Shown in pieces: positions 9,767-19,106 of a DNA stretch of 64,000 nucleotides. This DNA is from Gammaproteobacteria bacterium (GTDB lineage: Bacteria > Pseudomonadota > Gammaproteobacteria > Pseudomonadales > Pseudohongiellaceae), in NCBI GenBank assembly GCA_002706685.1, contig PALV01000013.1:124001-188000 (forward strand). Direction: 5' to 3'. Position numbers and translations under genes: made by a program. Numbering within the stretch: the stretch's first letter is position 1; the number at the start of each line of letters is the position of its first letter. The notes under the pieces were generated by a model. The model was not told the origin of the DNA, did not search any database, and worked only from the letters and a program-made list of their open reading frames with translations.

Positions 9767-10671
9767 CGGGATCCCTCAGAGCCACCGCCAGCGGATCTCT
9801 GCCAGGCAACTCTCGCCGCGCTGATGGCCAGTTCTGACGCCACGTGTGCCTTGTGATCGGCAGTCTGCTGGGAATCGACGCCAGCGCGACAGGCGCCGGC
9901 AATCTGCCTTCTAAAACGCGCCAGCACATCGGGTTCAAGTCGATTGCCGATTAACATACTGGCCGCACGTTCAGCCAATGCCGGCACCAAAGTTACTGCG
10001 GCCAAAGCGACACGGCAACTGTCAATACGGTCGTCTTTCAGGGTGAGGGCGACTGCGACACCAGCATAAGTTTTACCCAGACTGGAACGTGAAGCTACTC
10101 TGGCGTAAGCATCTGCAGTACCTGCGCGAGGCGCTGGCAACTCAATACTGACCAGCAGCTCATCCGTCCGCAGGCAGGTTCGACCTGGTGACAAAATCAA
10201 TTCGGAAACAGGAATGAGTCGCTCACCGCTGACACTGACAACCCGGCAGCACGCGTCAATTGCCATCAACGCAGCAGCAGCGTCCGCTGTCGAGGCGGCC
10301 TGACATAGCTTACCGCCTATTGTCGCACGGGATCGAATCTGAGCAGGTCCTGTCGCAGCCAGCGCTTCGGCAAGACCTTGCCAGCTTTTCTGAATGGCCG
10401 GGTGACTCGAAGCCTCCTGACAGGTGACTGCAGCACCCAAAACAAGGGCACCGTCAGCCAGAACCGTAACTGATCTCAGTTCGGCAAGGCGTTTGATATC
10501 GATCAGAACCGGTGCAGAGCCTGATTGTTTGTCGCCACCGGCAAGTGCTGCAGATGTATTATTCAGGACGGGCAGCACACTTGTGCCGCCCGCCAGAACC
10601 CTGGCACTGCCCCTGTGTTGATGCAGACTGCGCAAAGCTTCACCAATAGATGTGGGCGCCAGGTATTCCAT
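9763..10671 (-). CDS. FAD-binding (CoxM-type) subunit of a molybdenum-hydroxylase-like complex
   Basis: In working enzymes this subunit passes electrons from the [2Fe-2S] chain to FAD. The 302-residue protein shows LAGGTSVLPVL near the N-terminus, RSRATIGGKLCQA with TADAAAALMAID in the middle, and a C-terminal CO-dehydrogenase-flavoprotein-like domain. Two FAD-loop positions differ from the common AGGTDL and ATIGGNL (D to S, N to K). The downstream fusion gene starts 4 bp before its stop. With the reduced partner it may be part of a complex with altered or lost activity. Confidence 0.82.
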   Translation of the reverse strand: MEYLAPTSIGEALRSLHQHRGSARVLAGGTSVLPVLNNTSAALAGGDKQSGSAPVLIDIKRLAELRSVTVLADGALVLGAAVTCQEASSHPAIQKSWQGLAEALAATGPAQIRSRATIGGKLCQAASTADAAAALMAIDACCRVVSVSGERLIPVSELILSPGRTCLRTDELLVSIELPAPRAGTADAYARVASRSSLGKTYAGVAVALTLKDDRIDSCRVALAAVTLVPALAERAASMLIGNRLEPDVLARFRRQIAGACRAGVDSQQTADHKAHVASELAISAARVAWQRSAGGGSEGSR

Positions 10672-10681
10672 TATGCGCCAA

Positions 10682-11410
10682 TCAGAATCGCAGCAGCAGG
10701 GTCACGGAAGCTTCAGTGTCTGTCTTCTCACGGGTCACCGGGACTTCCGTCTGATGCTTTACATTGATCGCAAACTTCATCGACAGATTTGACAGTATGT
10801 CTGACTCCAGGGCGGTCTCAGATCGTGCAATGGTGGTGCGCTCACCAACATCGGCACTCAGCGTCTGCAGGAAGCGCGCATTGTCAGACAGGTCCCAGCT
10901 ATAATCTGCAGACAGTCGGATAATGGCTTCTTCAAAGTCACCTTCGTCACTGTCGGAACCTCTGGAAACACGCATACCAGCACCTACTGTGTAGCTGAGT
11001 GTCATGTCTTCGAGATCGCGGAATACAACCTGACCATAACTCACCGATACATCAGACTGGCTGTCGTAGCCACTGAACTTGTCAGTCTCATGAGCCACCC
11101 GGGTCATGACAAAATTATCAGGATCGAAGTTGTAGGTGGCGCTACCAACCGTATAGAGTCGCTGCGCAGCCAGCTCGTCATCTTTCGATGAGCGGAAACC
11201 ATCCAGCGTAAGCCGATAGGACCACTGTTCACGAATGGCATCAAATGCAGCCCGAAACCGCAGACTTTCATTGTCCGTGTTACCTGAGGTGTAGACAGCA
11301 CCAAGTTCCAACTCGCTGGCCAGGTCCCAGGTCTGGGCCTGCAGGGGCAGCGCAAACAGCGCCAGGGTCAACAGTGCCACTCGCACGCTGTTGCGGTAAA
11401 TTCCAGGCAT
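10682..11410 (-). CDS. DUF481 family outer-membrane beta-barrel protein
   Basis: Has a signal peptide (ending near LPLQA|QTW) followed by the DUF481 pattern: ELGAVYTSGNTDNESLRFR, then alternating amphipathic strands and a C-terminal LLLRF typical of outer-membrane barrels. Related proteins include salt-induced YdiY; their function is not established. I chose the ATG at 11410 (242 aa) because AGAGG lies 8 bases upstream; an earlier in-frame start at 11446 has no such site. It follows the sixA-divergent gap and ends 11 bp before the CoxM-type gene stop-to-start boundary at 10671. Confidence 0.85.
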   Translation of the reverse strand: MPGIYRNSVRVALLTLALFALPLQAQTWDLASELELGAVYTSGNTDNESLRFRAAFDAIREQWSYRLTLDGFRSSKDDELAAQRLYTVGSATYNFDPDNFVMTRVAHETDKFSGYDSQSDVSVSYGQVVFRDLEDMTLSYTVGAGMRVSRGSDSDEGDFEEAIIRLSADYSWDLSDNARFLQTLSADVGERTTIARSETALESDILSNLSMKFAINVKHQTEVPVTREKTDTEASVTLLLRF

Positions 11411-11634
11411 AACTTCATCCTCTTGATTGTTCAGGTCTGGCCTCATTAGCGTTGGTCCGATTCAAGTCCGGGAACTGTCATAATCGAACGATGTTGTTGC
11501 GAGACCGCGTCAGGTCGATGATTCTGAGCAATTAGGCCGATATTGTCCAGCCAGCAAACCGACTGATTCATGGTGTTTTTTGCGCGAGTTTATGGATACA
11601 ATGCCAGAAATTAAGATGGCTGGAGTTCATCTGT

Positions 11635-12129
11635 ATGAAAACGCTGATTCTGGTGCGTCATGCCAAGTCCAGTTGGAATGATCAGACACAACGCGACATC
11701 GACAGGCCATTAAACGAGCGTGGTCGCCATGATGCTCCCATGATGGCTGACAGAATGCTGGCCCGCGGCACGCAACCGCAGCGAATCATCTGCAGCCCCG
11801 CATTGCGAACCGTTTCGACCGCAGAAATTTTTGCCACTCACCTGTCCATTCCCAACGAACTGATCCACATGGAGCGCCAGATCTATCTGGCCAGCAGCGG
11901 CCACCTGCTGCACCTGCTGCAACATCAGGATGAAAATATAGACGTCATCATGCTGGTCGGCCACAACCCGGCACTGACAGATTTGTTCAACGATCTGTGC
12001 GAATCAGCGCGACTGGACAATATGCCAACCTGTTGCGTGGCAGAATTAACGTTTGAGGTGGACAGCTGGGCGCGCCTGGAGTTTGGCAAAGCGCAGCTCA
12101 AGCAGATTGATTATCCCAAAAAAGTCTAG
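11635..12129 (+). CDS. sixA: Phosphohistidine phosphatase SixA
   Basis: Small histidine phosphatase that removes phosphate from phosphohistidine on proteins such as the HPt domain of ArcB or phosphotransferase components. The 164-residue chain begins MKTLILVRHAKSSW, the RHG-type catalytic motif in its SixA form, and has ICSPALRTVSTAEIF and MLVGHNPALTDL with the second catalytic His. GGAG lies 9 bases before the ATG. It is divergent from the DUF481 gene and convergent with the DUF4159 gene. Confidence 0.93.
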   Translation: MKTLILVRHAKSSWNDQTQRDIDRPLNERGRHDAPMMADRMLARGTQPQRIICSPALRTVSTAEIFATHLSIPNELIHMERQIYLASSGHLLHLLQHQDENIDVIMLVGHNPALTDLFNDLCESARLDNMPTCCVAELTFEVDSWARLEFGKAQLKQIDYPKKV

Positions 12130-12141
12130 TCACGCCGCTGC

Positions 12142-12957
12142 TCAGTGCGTCATAGAATAGATCAGAAAATTGACACCGAGCTGATACGCTGTATTTGCAT
12201 GCCGCGTTGGATAATTCGGGTGGTAGGTGTGCTCCCAGCCATCACCCATATCGCTGTTAAAATTGATTAGCACCATTACGCGCCCCATATCATCGAGTAT
12301 GGCGTGCGTTGTCGCGACACTGGCATCCCGCTCGGGAATATTCTCCGGGTTGCCCAGCGCCGGTATCATCTGCGGCCCATTGGTATCGTAGTAGATCCGG
12401 AAAATCTCATGGTCCGGCGGCAGCTGAACAATGTCACGTTCAGGGAAAACCATTTGAAACGAGTTTTCGAATGCCTGCCATTCGCGCGTACCCCAGAAGT
12501 CATCGATCAGCAGGAAACCACCTCGCAGCAGGTACTCCCGCAGGTTCTGCAACTCGGGCGGAGAAAAGTATGGGCCACCATTGCGCCCGACTTCGAGCAT
12601 GTACAGGAATGGATACTCGAAGATCTCGTCATCGTCCAGTCGCAGGACGATAGGTTCGGACATTACCCTGATATTACTAAGCCGTGAGACGCCCCTCAGA
12701 AAGTTGCGGTCGGCTGCCGGAAAGTCGACAGACCAGGGACCATAACCGAAGCCCCCCCGGTAATATGAGTCGTATTGCACTCTGACAAACGCGAATTCGC
12801 CGGCGAGGTCGGGCGCATCTTCAGGCAGCTGTGACTGGCCCGGCGAACGCTCCGGCGGTGGCGCCAGAAGTGGCTGGGCATCAAGGAAAGGTGAGAGCAG
12901 CATGCCCAGCAAAGACAACACGGCCACCGACTTAACACTGTATTTTCGAATGGACAT
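12142..12957 (-). CDS. DUF4159 domain protein, exported
   Basis: A 271-residue protein with an N-terminal signal peptide (AVLSLLGMLLSPFLDAQ) and one DUF4159 domain covering most of the rest: FAFVRVQYDSYYRGGFGYG, YPFLYMLEVGRNGG, LRGGFLLIDDFWG and HEIFRIYY. The fold resembles a glutamine-amidotransferase-like flavodoxin fold. Function is unknown; stand-alone exported copies occur in many marine bacteria. It is divergent from the DUF6351 lipoprotein gene with 109 bp between the two starts. Confidence 0.82.
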   Translation of the reverse strand: MSIRKYSVKSVAVLSLLGMLLSPFLDAQPLLAPPPERSPGQSQLPEDAPDLAGEFAFVRVQYDSYYRGGFGYGPWSVDFPAADRNFLRGVSRLSNIRVMSEPIVLRLDDDEIFEYPFLYMLEVGRNGGPYFSPPELQNLREYLLRGGFLLIDDFWGTREWQAFENSFQMVFPERDIVQLPPDHEIFRIYYDTNGPQMIPALGNPENIPERDASVATTHAILDDMGRVMVLINFNSDMGDGWEHTYHPNYPTRHANTAYQLGVNFLIYSMTH

Positions 12958-13066
12958 TTATCAGCTCAATTGCCAGAGACGACAGGGTGTTCAGCTCACC
13001 AGTTTGGTGTAAGCTGCCAAATAATTCAACCTAAACAATAACAACAGTAACACCGGGAGAACAGCC

Positions 13067-15292
13067 ATGCCCCAGGCATTCACCACTTCGCGCACCCCTT
13101 CGATTCTGGCCCTTAGCATGGCCGGCCTGATGCTGACAGCCTGCTCTGGCCCAGAGCAAACGGCCACAGAGTCAGTCAATGTGCAGGTGCTTTCGAGCGC
13201 ACCGCATCTGGTCACCGGTGGTTCAGCGCTGGTAGAACTTGTCTACGACAGCCAGGGAGCCCTGCCACAGATTCATGTCAATAATGATGCATTCACCTGG
13301 CCCGCTCCGGCAGATGATGACGGTCTGCAGACCGCCAGGGTCCTGATCGAGGGGCTGGAAAACGGTGACAATGAGGTGCGGGTGACCGTTGGCGCGGCGC
13401 AGGCTGCCCTTACTCTGGTCAATTATCCGATAACCGGGCCCGTCATCTCAGGCGAGCATCAACAGCCCTACCTGTGTCTGTCTGAACTCGCCCCGCGACA
13501 GGCTGAAGACGGCAGTGAACAGCCGCGGCGATTCGCAATCGGCAATGGAGAATATCTCGAAACGAGTCAGTCCGCCGGCGACTGCTCTGTACCCACCCGG
13601 GTCGATTACCTGTACAAAAGCGTCTCTGACGAAGGCTTTCAGCCGCTGCAAGACCCGGCCCGGGTACCCACCGATGTGGCTACCACTGAAACAACTTCGG
13701 GTCAGCAGCTACCATTCATCGTCAGACTGGAAACCGGCTCCATTAACCGGGCCATCTACCAGATTGCCACACTGTATCAGCACGGACAGACCGTGAGTGC
13801 CGTCGAGCCCGCTCCTGATGGATGGAATCAGAGACTGGTATACACCTTTGGTGGCGGCTGCGAGGCTGGCTATTTTCAGGGTACCAGCACCGGAGGCGTT
13901 CTCAGAGAGAGCATTCTGGCGAAAGGTTATGCCGTGGCATCGTCAACGCTCAATGTGAATGCCCAGGGCGGCTGCAACGATGTCCTGTCAGCAGAGACCG
14001 CCATGATGGTGAAAGAGCACTTCAGCAAGCACTACGGTGTGCCGGTGCACACGATCGGTAGCGGCGCTTCTGGCGGCGCCATGCAACAGTTACTGATAGC
14101 CGGCGCCTACCCGGGTATTCTTGATGGGCTCCTGGTAGGCATGACCTTTTCGGATGCGGTCACATATTTCACAGATGCCCAGGAATGCAGCGGACCATGG
14201 CGCCCGTATGCCAACAATCCCGATAATGGCCTCGATGAAGCAACACGCACGGTGGTTGGCGGCTGGCCAAACTGGTATTTGTGCGATGAGTCGTTGGGGG
14301 ATCGACCAGACCGGATTTCACCGTTCGACTGCCCCGCCGAAATTCCGCAGGCCATGCACTATCATCCCGAGCAGAATCCGGACGGCGTTCGTTGCTCGAT
14401 CTACGACGGCATGCGTAACATATTTGGAGAAAAGTCCTATCCTTCGATTCCCACACAGCGCCAGGTAGCCCGCAGCCCGCACGACAACACAGGGGTGCAG
14501 TACGGACTGGAGGCACTGAACGCCGGACTGATCACCAAACAGCAGTTTCTGGATATCAATGAGAATTTCGGCGGCTGGAACATCGATTATCAGCTGACCC
14601 CGGAACGCACACAGGGTGACCCGGACGCGATACGTATTGCCTATGAAACCGGACGCATCACCAGCGGAGATGCCGGCCTGGCACGTGTGCCCATCATTGA
14701 CGATCGCCTCTACCTGGACGATCAGGGAAACTTCCACGCAAGCGTCTACTCGTTCACCACCAGGGCACGCCTGCAGCGGGATAACGGACATGCTGATAAC
14801 TATGTCATCCGGCGCCATGGCAGCGAAATATCACTGGCGGATGAGAATCTGTCGCTGATGGATGAGTGGTTGAGCAATATCGATCGTGAGGACGAGTCGA
14901 CCCCCTTGCTTGACAGAATCGTGGCGGCACGCCCGCCGCAATTGCTGGACGACTGCTTTGCCGCTGACGGCGAGCGAATTGTTGAGCCAGCACAGTTCGA
15001 TACCCAGCAACTGTTTGACAACACTGCCGGGCGCTGCAACCAACTGTATCCGCCACATGCGGGCCTGCGACTGGTCGCCGGCGGTCCTCTCAGTAATGAC
15101 ATCATGAAGTGTCAGCTTAAACCAATCGAGATCAGTGATTACGCTGTCACGTTTACTGATGCTGAGATGAATCGCCTGCAGAGCATTTTCCCGGAAGGGG
15201 TGTGCGACTGGAGCCGGCCGGGCGTGGGACAAACAAGTACCCAAACCTGGTTGTCCTTCGGTCCGTCTCCAGTCAATCGCTATCAACCCTGA
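13067..15292 (+). CDS. DUF6351 family lipoprotein, putative serine hydrolase
   Basis: Signal peptide with a lipobox (GLMLTAC), so probably a lipid-anchored envelope protein of 741 residues. It matches the DUF6351 family: FGGGCEAGYFQG, then HTIGSGASGGAMQQ, whose G-A-S-G-G fits the G-x-S-x-G nucleophile elbow of alpha/beta hydrolases, and many paired Cys in the C-terminal half. The reaction is unknown; related folds include tannase/feruloyl-esterase-like enzymes. GGGAG 7 bases upstream supports the start. Its stop and the stop of the TRAP gene are adjacent, sharing the palindrome TGATCA with no gap. Confidence 0.83.
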   Translation: MPQAFTTSRTPSILALSMAGLMLTACSGPEQTATESVNVQVLSSAPHLVTGGSALVELVYDSQGALPQIHVNNDAFTWPAPADDDGLQTARVLIEGLENGDNEVRVTVGAAQAALTLVNYPITGPVISGEHQQPYLCLSELAPRQAEDGSEQPRRFAIGNGEYLETSQSAGDCSVPTRVDYLYKSVSDEGFQPLQDPARVPTDVATTETTSGQQLPFIVRLETGSINRAIYQIATLYQHGQTVSAVEPAPDGWNQRLVYTFGGGCEAGYFQGTSTGGVLRESILAKGYAVASSTLNVNAQGGCNDVLSAETAMMVKEHFSKHYGVPVHTIGSGASGGAMQQLLIAGAYPGILDGLLVGMTFSDAVTYFTDAQECSGPWRPYANNPDNGLDEATRTVVGGWPNWYLCDESLGDRPDRISPFDCPAEIPQAMHYHPEQNPDGVRCSIYDGMRNIFGEKSYPSIPTQRQVARSPHDNTGVQYGLEALNAGLITKQQFLDINENFGGWNIDYQLTPERTQGDPDAIRIAYETGRITSGDAGLARVPIIDDRLYLDDQGNFHASVYSFTTRARLQRDNGHADNYVIRRHGSEISLADENLSLMDEWLSNIDREDESTPLLDRIVAARPPQLLDDCFAADGERIVEPAQFDTQQLFDNTAGRCNQLYPPHAGLRLVAGGPLSNDIMKCQLKPIEISDYAVTFTDAEMNRLQSIFPEGVCDWSRPGVGQTSTQTWLSFGPSPVNRYQP

Positions 15293-17254
15293 TCAGGACA
15301 GGGCGCCCTTATTTTCAATAGCCTGTGACGGCCGTCTGCACAATAGGATGCCGACGGCCGATAACAGAACGCCAGCGCCAAGCAGCGTCGCATCACCGAC
15401 CGCCAGCCCGAAAGTCTCAAGGCCAGGCAAGGCAACTAAAACCCCACCCAGACCTGTCAGCAGGCGCCCGCCAGTGCCAGGCACCCCAGTACGATCCAGA
15501 AAACCCAATCCTGGCAGATAGTCCTGCAAAGATCCCGCAATCAACACGATTCCAAGCGCCACAGTTGTCGTGCCTGTTATCACCTGCCACCAGCTTGCTT
15601 CCAGGATCAATGCCGGATCGAGCACAAAAAAGAATGGAATAAAATAGATCACACTTCCCAGACGCATGGCCTTGAAACCCGTGGTCAATGACGAAGCGCC
15701 AGCGATACTGGCCGCAGCAAAAGCGCCAAGTGCCACAGGTGGCGTAATGAATGACAGCATCCCCCAGTAAAGAATGAACAAGTGCACACTCATTGGACTG
15801 AGACCACCCTGCACAAGCGCTGGTGCCAGCACAATGGCCAGAAAGATGTAGGCCGCAGTCACTGTCATGCCGATACCAAGGACAAAACTGGTCAATGCTC
15901 CCATCAGTAGCAGCAACCAGATGGAATCACCCGCCAGATATAACAGGTCATTAACCAGTGTGCCTGACAGCCCGGTGACGGACAGGGCTCCAACAATCAG
16001 GCCGACACCAGCCATAATGGCCAGCAGCTCCACGAGCAAGCGTCCAGCTGCCACCAGGAATCGGCCTGCAGCCGCAAGGTCCCAGCGATGAACACGCGAC
16101 AGTTGATTCAGCGCCAGCAGCATGCCTGTCGCAAAATACGGCGCAGCTGCTTCGCGCTGCATGACGATCAACAGGAAAATCAGGACTGCGAATGACGCGA
16201 TGTAGTACCAGCCATCCCGAAACGTTTCGCCCAGTTTTGGCAATTGCTCGCGCGGCGTGCCTTTCAGGCCGGTGCGGGCAGCGTAGGCATCCACCTGCAC
16301 AAACAGTCCAAAAAAGTACAGCAGCGCAGGTATTGCCGCCGCCAGTGCTACCGAGGTGTAGGGCACATTCAGAAATGTAGCCATGACAAACGCGGTGGAG
16401 CCCATGATTGGCGGCAGCAGCACGCCACCCGTTGAGGCACAGGCCTCGACCCCACCGGCGTAAGCTGGTGACATACCATCCTTCTTCATTGCCGGAATAG
16501 TCATCTGGCCAGTCGTTAAAACGTTAGTGATGACACTGCCACTCATGGAACCCATCAGTCCACTGGACACGATGGCGACTTTGGCTGAACCACCTCTGAC
16601 ATGGCCAAACAGGGCAAACGCCAGATTAATGAAAAAACGACCACCACCCGTATGCTGCAAAGCTACACCAAAAATCAGGAAACCGATCACCAGTTGTGCA
16701 AAGGCTCTAAATGGCAGACCCAGGATACTCTCGATACTCATCACGTGGTACGAGGCAGTATTGGCCAGAGTTGATGACATTCCAGAAATCGGACCGGGCA
16801 TCAATTCAGCAAAAACCGGATAAACTGAGAATACCAGCACCAGTCCAAACAGGGTTGTGCCACCGCAGCGACGCACGGCTTCCAGGGTCAGTGCCCAGAG
16901 CGCGTAAGCCATCCAGACCGCATGAGTCGGTGCGGCGAACTCCCAGCCATAGTCAAGCATGGTCTCTGCACTGAAAAAGAAGAAAGCACATATCCCAAAC
17001 GTGACAAGCGACAGGATGATGTCGTACCAGTAGCGCCGAGCTTTGGCGAATGGGGGAAACACCAGAAAACTCAGCGGCAACAACAGCCCAAGCAGAGCAT
17101 AGTAATAATGATTCTGAACAGTAATCACAAAATCCATTAGTGGCTGTTCAGAAAGCAGTCGCTGTGAATCCATGGCAAGGAATATACACAGTATCGCTGA
17201 CAGCGCCAGCAGCCAGCGTACCGCAACTGGCATCTCGGTTGTGGATCGCGACAT
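15293..17254 (-). CDS. TRAP transporter fused permease (4TM-12TM)
   Basis: Inner-membrane permease of a TAXI-type TRAP importer, driven by an ion gradient. About 650 residues of dense hydrophobic segments, with TRAP large-subunit stretches such as GGSAKVAIVSSGLMGSMSG and GGVEACASTGGVLLPPIMG. The small and large membrane subunits are fused, as is usual for TAXI systems. I start it at the ATG overlapping the stop of the TAXI gene (TGATG, base 17254), so the two are coupled. The substrate cannot be read from sequence. Confidence 0.92.
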   Translation of the reverse strand: MSRSTTEMPVAVRWLLALSAILCIFLAMDSQRLLSEQPLMDFVITVQNHYYYALLGLLLPLSFLVFPPFAKARRYWYDIILSLVTFGICAFFFFSAETMLDYGWEFAAPTHAVWMAYALWALTLEAVRRCGGTTLFGLVLVFSVYPVFAELMPGPISGMSSTLANTASYHVMSIESILGLPFRAFAQLVIGFLIFGVALQHTGGGRFFINLAFALFGHVRGGSAKVAIVSSGLMGSMSGSVITNVLTTGQMTIPAMKKDGMSPAYAGGVEACASTGGVLLPPIMGSTAFVMATFLNVPYTSVALAAAIPALLYFFGLFVQVDAYAARTGLKGTPREQLPKLGETFRDGWYYIASFAVLIFLLIVMQREAAAPYFATGMLLALNQLSRVHRWDLAAAGRFLVAAGRLLVELLAIMAGVGLIVGALSVTGLSGTLVNDLLYLAGDSIWLLLLMGALTSFVLGIGMTVTAAYIFLAIVLAPALVQGGLSPMSVHLFILYWGMLSFITPPVALGAFAAASIAGASSLTTGFKAMRLGSVIYFIPFFFVLDPALILEASWWQVITGTTTVALGIVLIAGSLQDYLPGLGFLDRTGVPGTGGRLLTGLGGVLVALPGLETFGLAVGDATLLGAGVLLSAVGILLCRRPSQAIENKGALS

Positions 17255-18480
17255 CAGTCCCAGGTCTCCCATACAGGATCAAAACCGGCTGCCTCGAGCC
17301 GCTGGGCACGCAGCTGCTGCCAGTGCTCGCTGAACTCATCGCGGTCTCGGATACCGGCTGATTCTGCTTCCTCCCAGGCTTCGGCCAGCACGCGCTGCCG
17401 TTCCAGCAATGACTGATTATGCGCATCCAGCTCGTCGGTCCAGACACCGATTTCACGCCAGTAGCGAACCGCACCCGCATGATAGGGAACAACCCAGTCA
17501 AACACCTGCCGCTCCAGCTGCCAACCTATTGCACCTGGGTCAGCGTCCTTGAAGTCATCGAAATTTTCATGAATCACTCGGGTCATCCAGTACACCATTT
17601 CTTCATCCTGGGTGGACTGGGCGATCAATGCGGGATAGGGATAGGTGCCTGCTTCCTGCGGTTGCTCGTCACTGATGCCGGGACCACGGGTTGCCATATG
17701 GCGCGTGAAGTATGGAGCTACCGAATGCATGCCCTGCCAGCATGCCTCATCATCATGAGGCGCAGGCAGCCAGGCAATACCTCTTGGCGAAGCTTCCAGA
17801 CGCCGGGTCGGGCCGGACACTGTTGTGCCAAAGGCAACATCGACATCGCCATTGATGACGCCCTCCCACATGGCCTCGTAGCCAGGAAAGTCAACGCGTT
17901 CAACATCTTCCCAGGTCAAACCGCCGCAGGCCAGGTAGGCCTCCATGGAGATATTAAGCGCGGGCGCCGCCCTGACAAAGGGCACACGACGCCCGCGCAA
18001 CTCTGCGAAACTGGTAACGCCGGTATCAGCCGCCACTGCAACAGCCTGATTACTCAGGCCGTTGGAGGTCATCAATAACTGCAGCGCCTGTGGGCCCCAC
18101 TGGGGATCGGCGAATTGATAAACACCTTCCTGCGCAAAATAGGTCGCTACCCCGTTGGCAGAGAACTGGACGCGGTTGCTGACCAGAGGCAGTAGTCGCG
18201 ACACATCATTCTGACCGGGGATGACCCGCAGCGTAATGTTGTAGCGGTCACGCAACATCGCACCAATCGCGACCGACTGATTGTATCCGGTTGTTCCTAG
18301 ATTGTAGGCTGTCCAGGCCAGCTGGCGTGGCAACTCCGGTGAGGCGGGCTGCTGAGCCGATACTGTCCCGGCAAATCCCAGCGTCAGTATGAATGGCGCC
18401 AGCAGTGTAATGATGCCGCGAGGCCCCTTTGCCCTGTTACAGCGATTACGCAGCATGGCGCTGCATGGTGTGCGGTGCAT
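17254..18480 (-). CDS. TAXI family TRAP transporter solute-binding protein
   Basis: Periplasmic receptor for the adjacent TRAP permease. It has a signal peptide ending near VSA|QQP, then the TAXI pattern: YNLGTTGYNQSVAIGAMLRD near the mature N-terminus, FSANGVATYFAQEG, and GVINGDVDVAFGTTVSG. The ATG at 18480 (408 aa) has GGGGGAG 4-5 bases upstream and is preferred over the 22-codon longer frame starting at 18546. TAXI proteins in other systems bind small organic acids such as glutamate; no substrate is claimed here. Confidence 0.9.
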   Translation of the reverse strand: MHRTPCSAMLRNRCNRAKGPRGIITLLAPFILTLGFAGTVSAQQPASPELPRQLAWTAYNLGTTGYNQSVAIGAMLRDRYNITLRVIPGQNDVSRLLPLVSNRVQFSANGVATYFAQEGVYQFADPQWGPQALQLLMTSNGLSNQAVAVAADTGVTSFAELRGRRVPFVRAAPALNISMEAYLACGGLTWEDVERVDFPGYEAMWEGVINGDVDVAFGTTVSGPTRRLEASPRGIAWLPAPHDDEACWQGMHSVAPYFTRHMATRGPGISDEQPQEAGTYPYPALIAQSTQDEEMVYWMTRVIHENFDDFKDADPGAIGWQLERQVFDWVVPYHAGAVRYWREIGVWTDELDAHNQSLLERQRVLAEAWEEAESAGIRDRDEFSEHWQQLRAQRLEAAGFDPVWETWD

Positions 18481-18609
18481 CGCGACTCCCCCTGATAGTT
18501 CTTTTAATTGTGCACAGTTCAAGCTTGTCATCGATGTCGATAACATCTAGTCAGAGGTTAGCAGGGACAACAGAGAAGTGAAAGAAATAGCGGAACGATC
18601 GGGCGCGGC

Positions 18610-18649
18610 GCAGGAGCAGGTGCAGGTGCAGGTGCAGGTGCAGGTGCAA
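18610..18649. repeat. GCAGGT hexamer tandem repeat
   Basis: One GCAGGA followed by five exact GCAGGT units and a partial copy. It lies in the 250-bp gap between the TAXI gene start and the small lipoprotein stop, 130 bp upstream of the TAXI ATG. It is outside any gene I can support. Such arrays slip in copy number. Confidence 0.9.
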
Positions 18650-18664
18650 GCAAACGTTAATTGT

Positions 18665-18702
18665 CATCGAAGCCAGGCCTCAGGCGAGACCCGGCTTCGA
18701 TG
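18665..18702 (-). terminator. Hairpin downstream of the small lipoprotein gene, possible terminator
   Basis: A 10-bp perfect stem, CATCGAAGCC pairing with GGCTTCGATG, with an 18-base loop. It is 30 bp past the lipoprotein stop on the minus strand. No clear T-run follows, so it could be a terminator that needs help or an mRNA-end hairpin. Confidence 0.45.
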
Positions 18703-18731
18703 TATTAGTGGCAAGCTGGACGCTAGACCAA

Positions 18732-19106
18732 TCAGTTAGTGGCGCGACGACCAGTAACAGGGATCGGACCGAAGTCGGTATCAAACGAACCACTCATCAT
18801 ATCCCCGTCAACTGTGCCGGTGAAGGCCAGCGTCATGGAGGTACCCTGGGCGTCAATGTCGGTAGCAAATGACAGTGTGTCACCGGCGATCGCTACAGAG
18901 TGAATCGGGGATGACCCCATATCCTGCGAGCTCATGTTGCCAGTCAGATCTTCATTGATAGTCAGATCGGCGTTCATGGCACCAATGGGTGTATCGATGG
19001 TAATTACCCACTCACCCACTGCCGGATGCGGGCCTGTACCAGCACAGGCTGCCAAAAAGAGTGCTACCAGCATACCCGCTACCAGCTTTCCTGTTTTATT
19101 GATCAT
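18732..19106 (-). CDS. Small lipoprotein of unknown function
   Basis: A 124-residue protein with a lipobox (ALFLAAC) after a basic N-terminus. The mature part looks like a small beta-barrel domain: GEWVITIDTPIGAMNADLTI, then repeated alternating strands through FTGTVDGDMMSGSFDTDFG. The layout resembles periplasmic lipid- or ligand-binding domains, but I recognise no family. AGGGGA about 9 bases upstream supports the start. It stands alone between the TAXI operon and the alcohol dehydrogenase. Confidence 0.75.
   Translation of the reverse strand: MINKTGKLVAGMLVALFLAACAGTGPHPAVGEWVITIDTPIGAMNADLTINEDLTGNMSSQDMGSSPIHSVAIAGDTLSFATDIDAQGTSMTLAFTGTVDGDMMSGSFDTDFGPIPVTGRRATN

Noticed and set aside
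11573..11602. Promoter for sixA with TACAAT at 11597
   Set aside because: The -10 is fair but no -35 above chance lies at 16-18 bases, so I did not list it.
15290..15295. TGATCA where the DUF6351 and TRAP stops meet
   Set aside because: A curious zero-gap convergence, but a 6-bp palindrome formed by two adjacent TGA stops needs no further explanation.
18610..18649. CRISPR-like tandem repeat
   Set aside because: The unit is 6 bp without spacers, so it is a simple repeat, not a CRISPR array.
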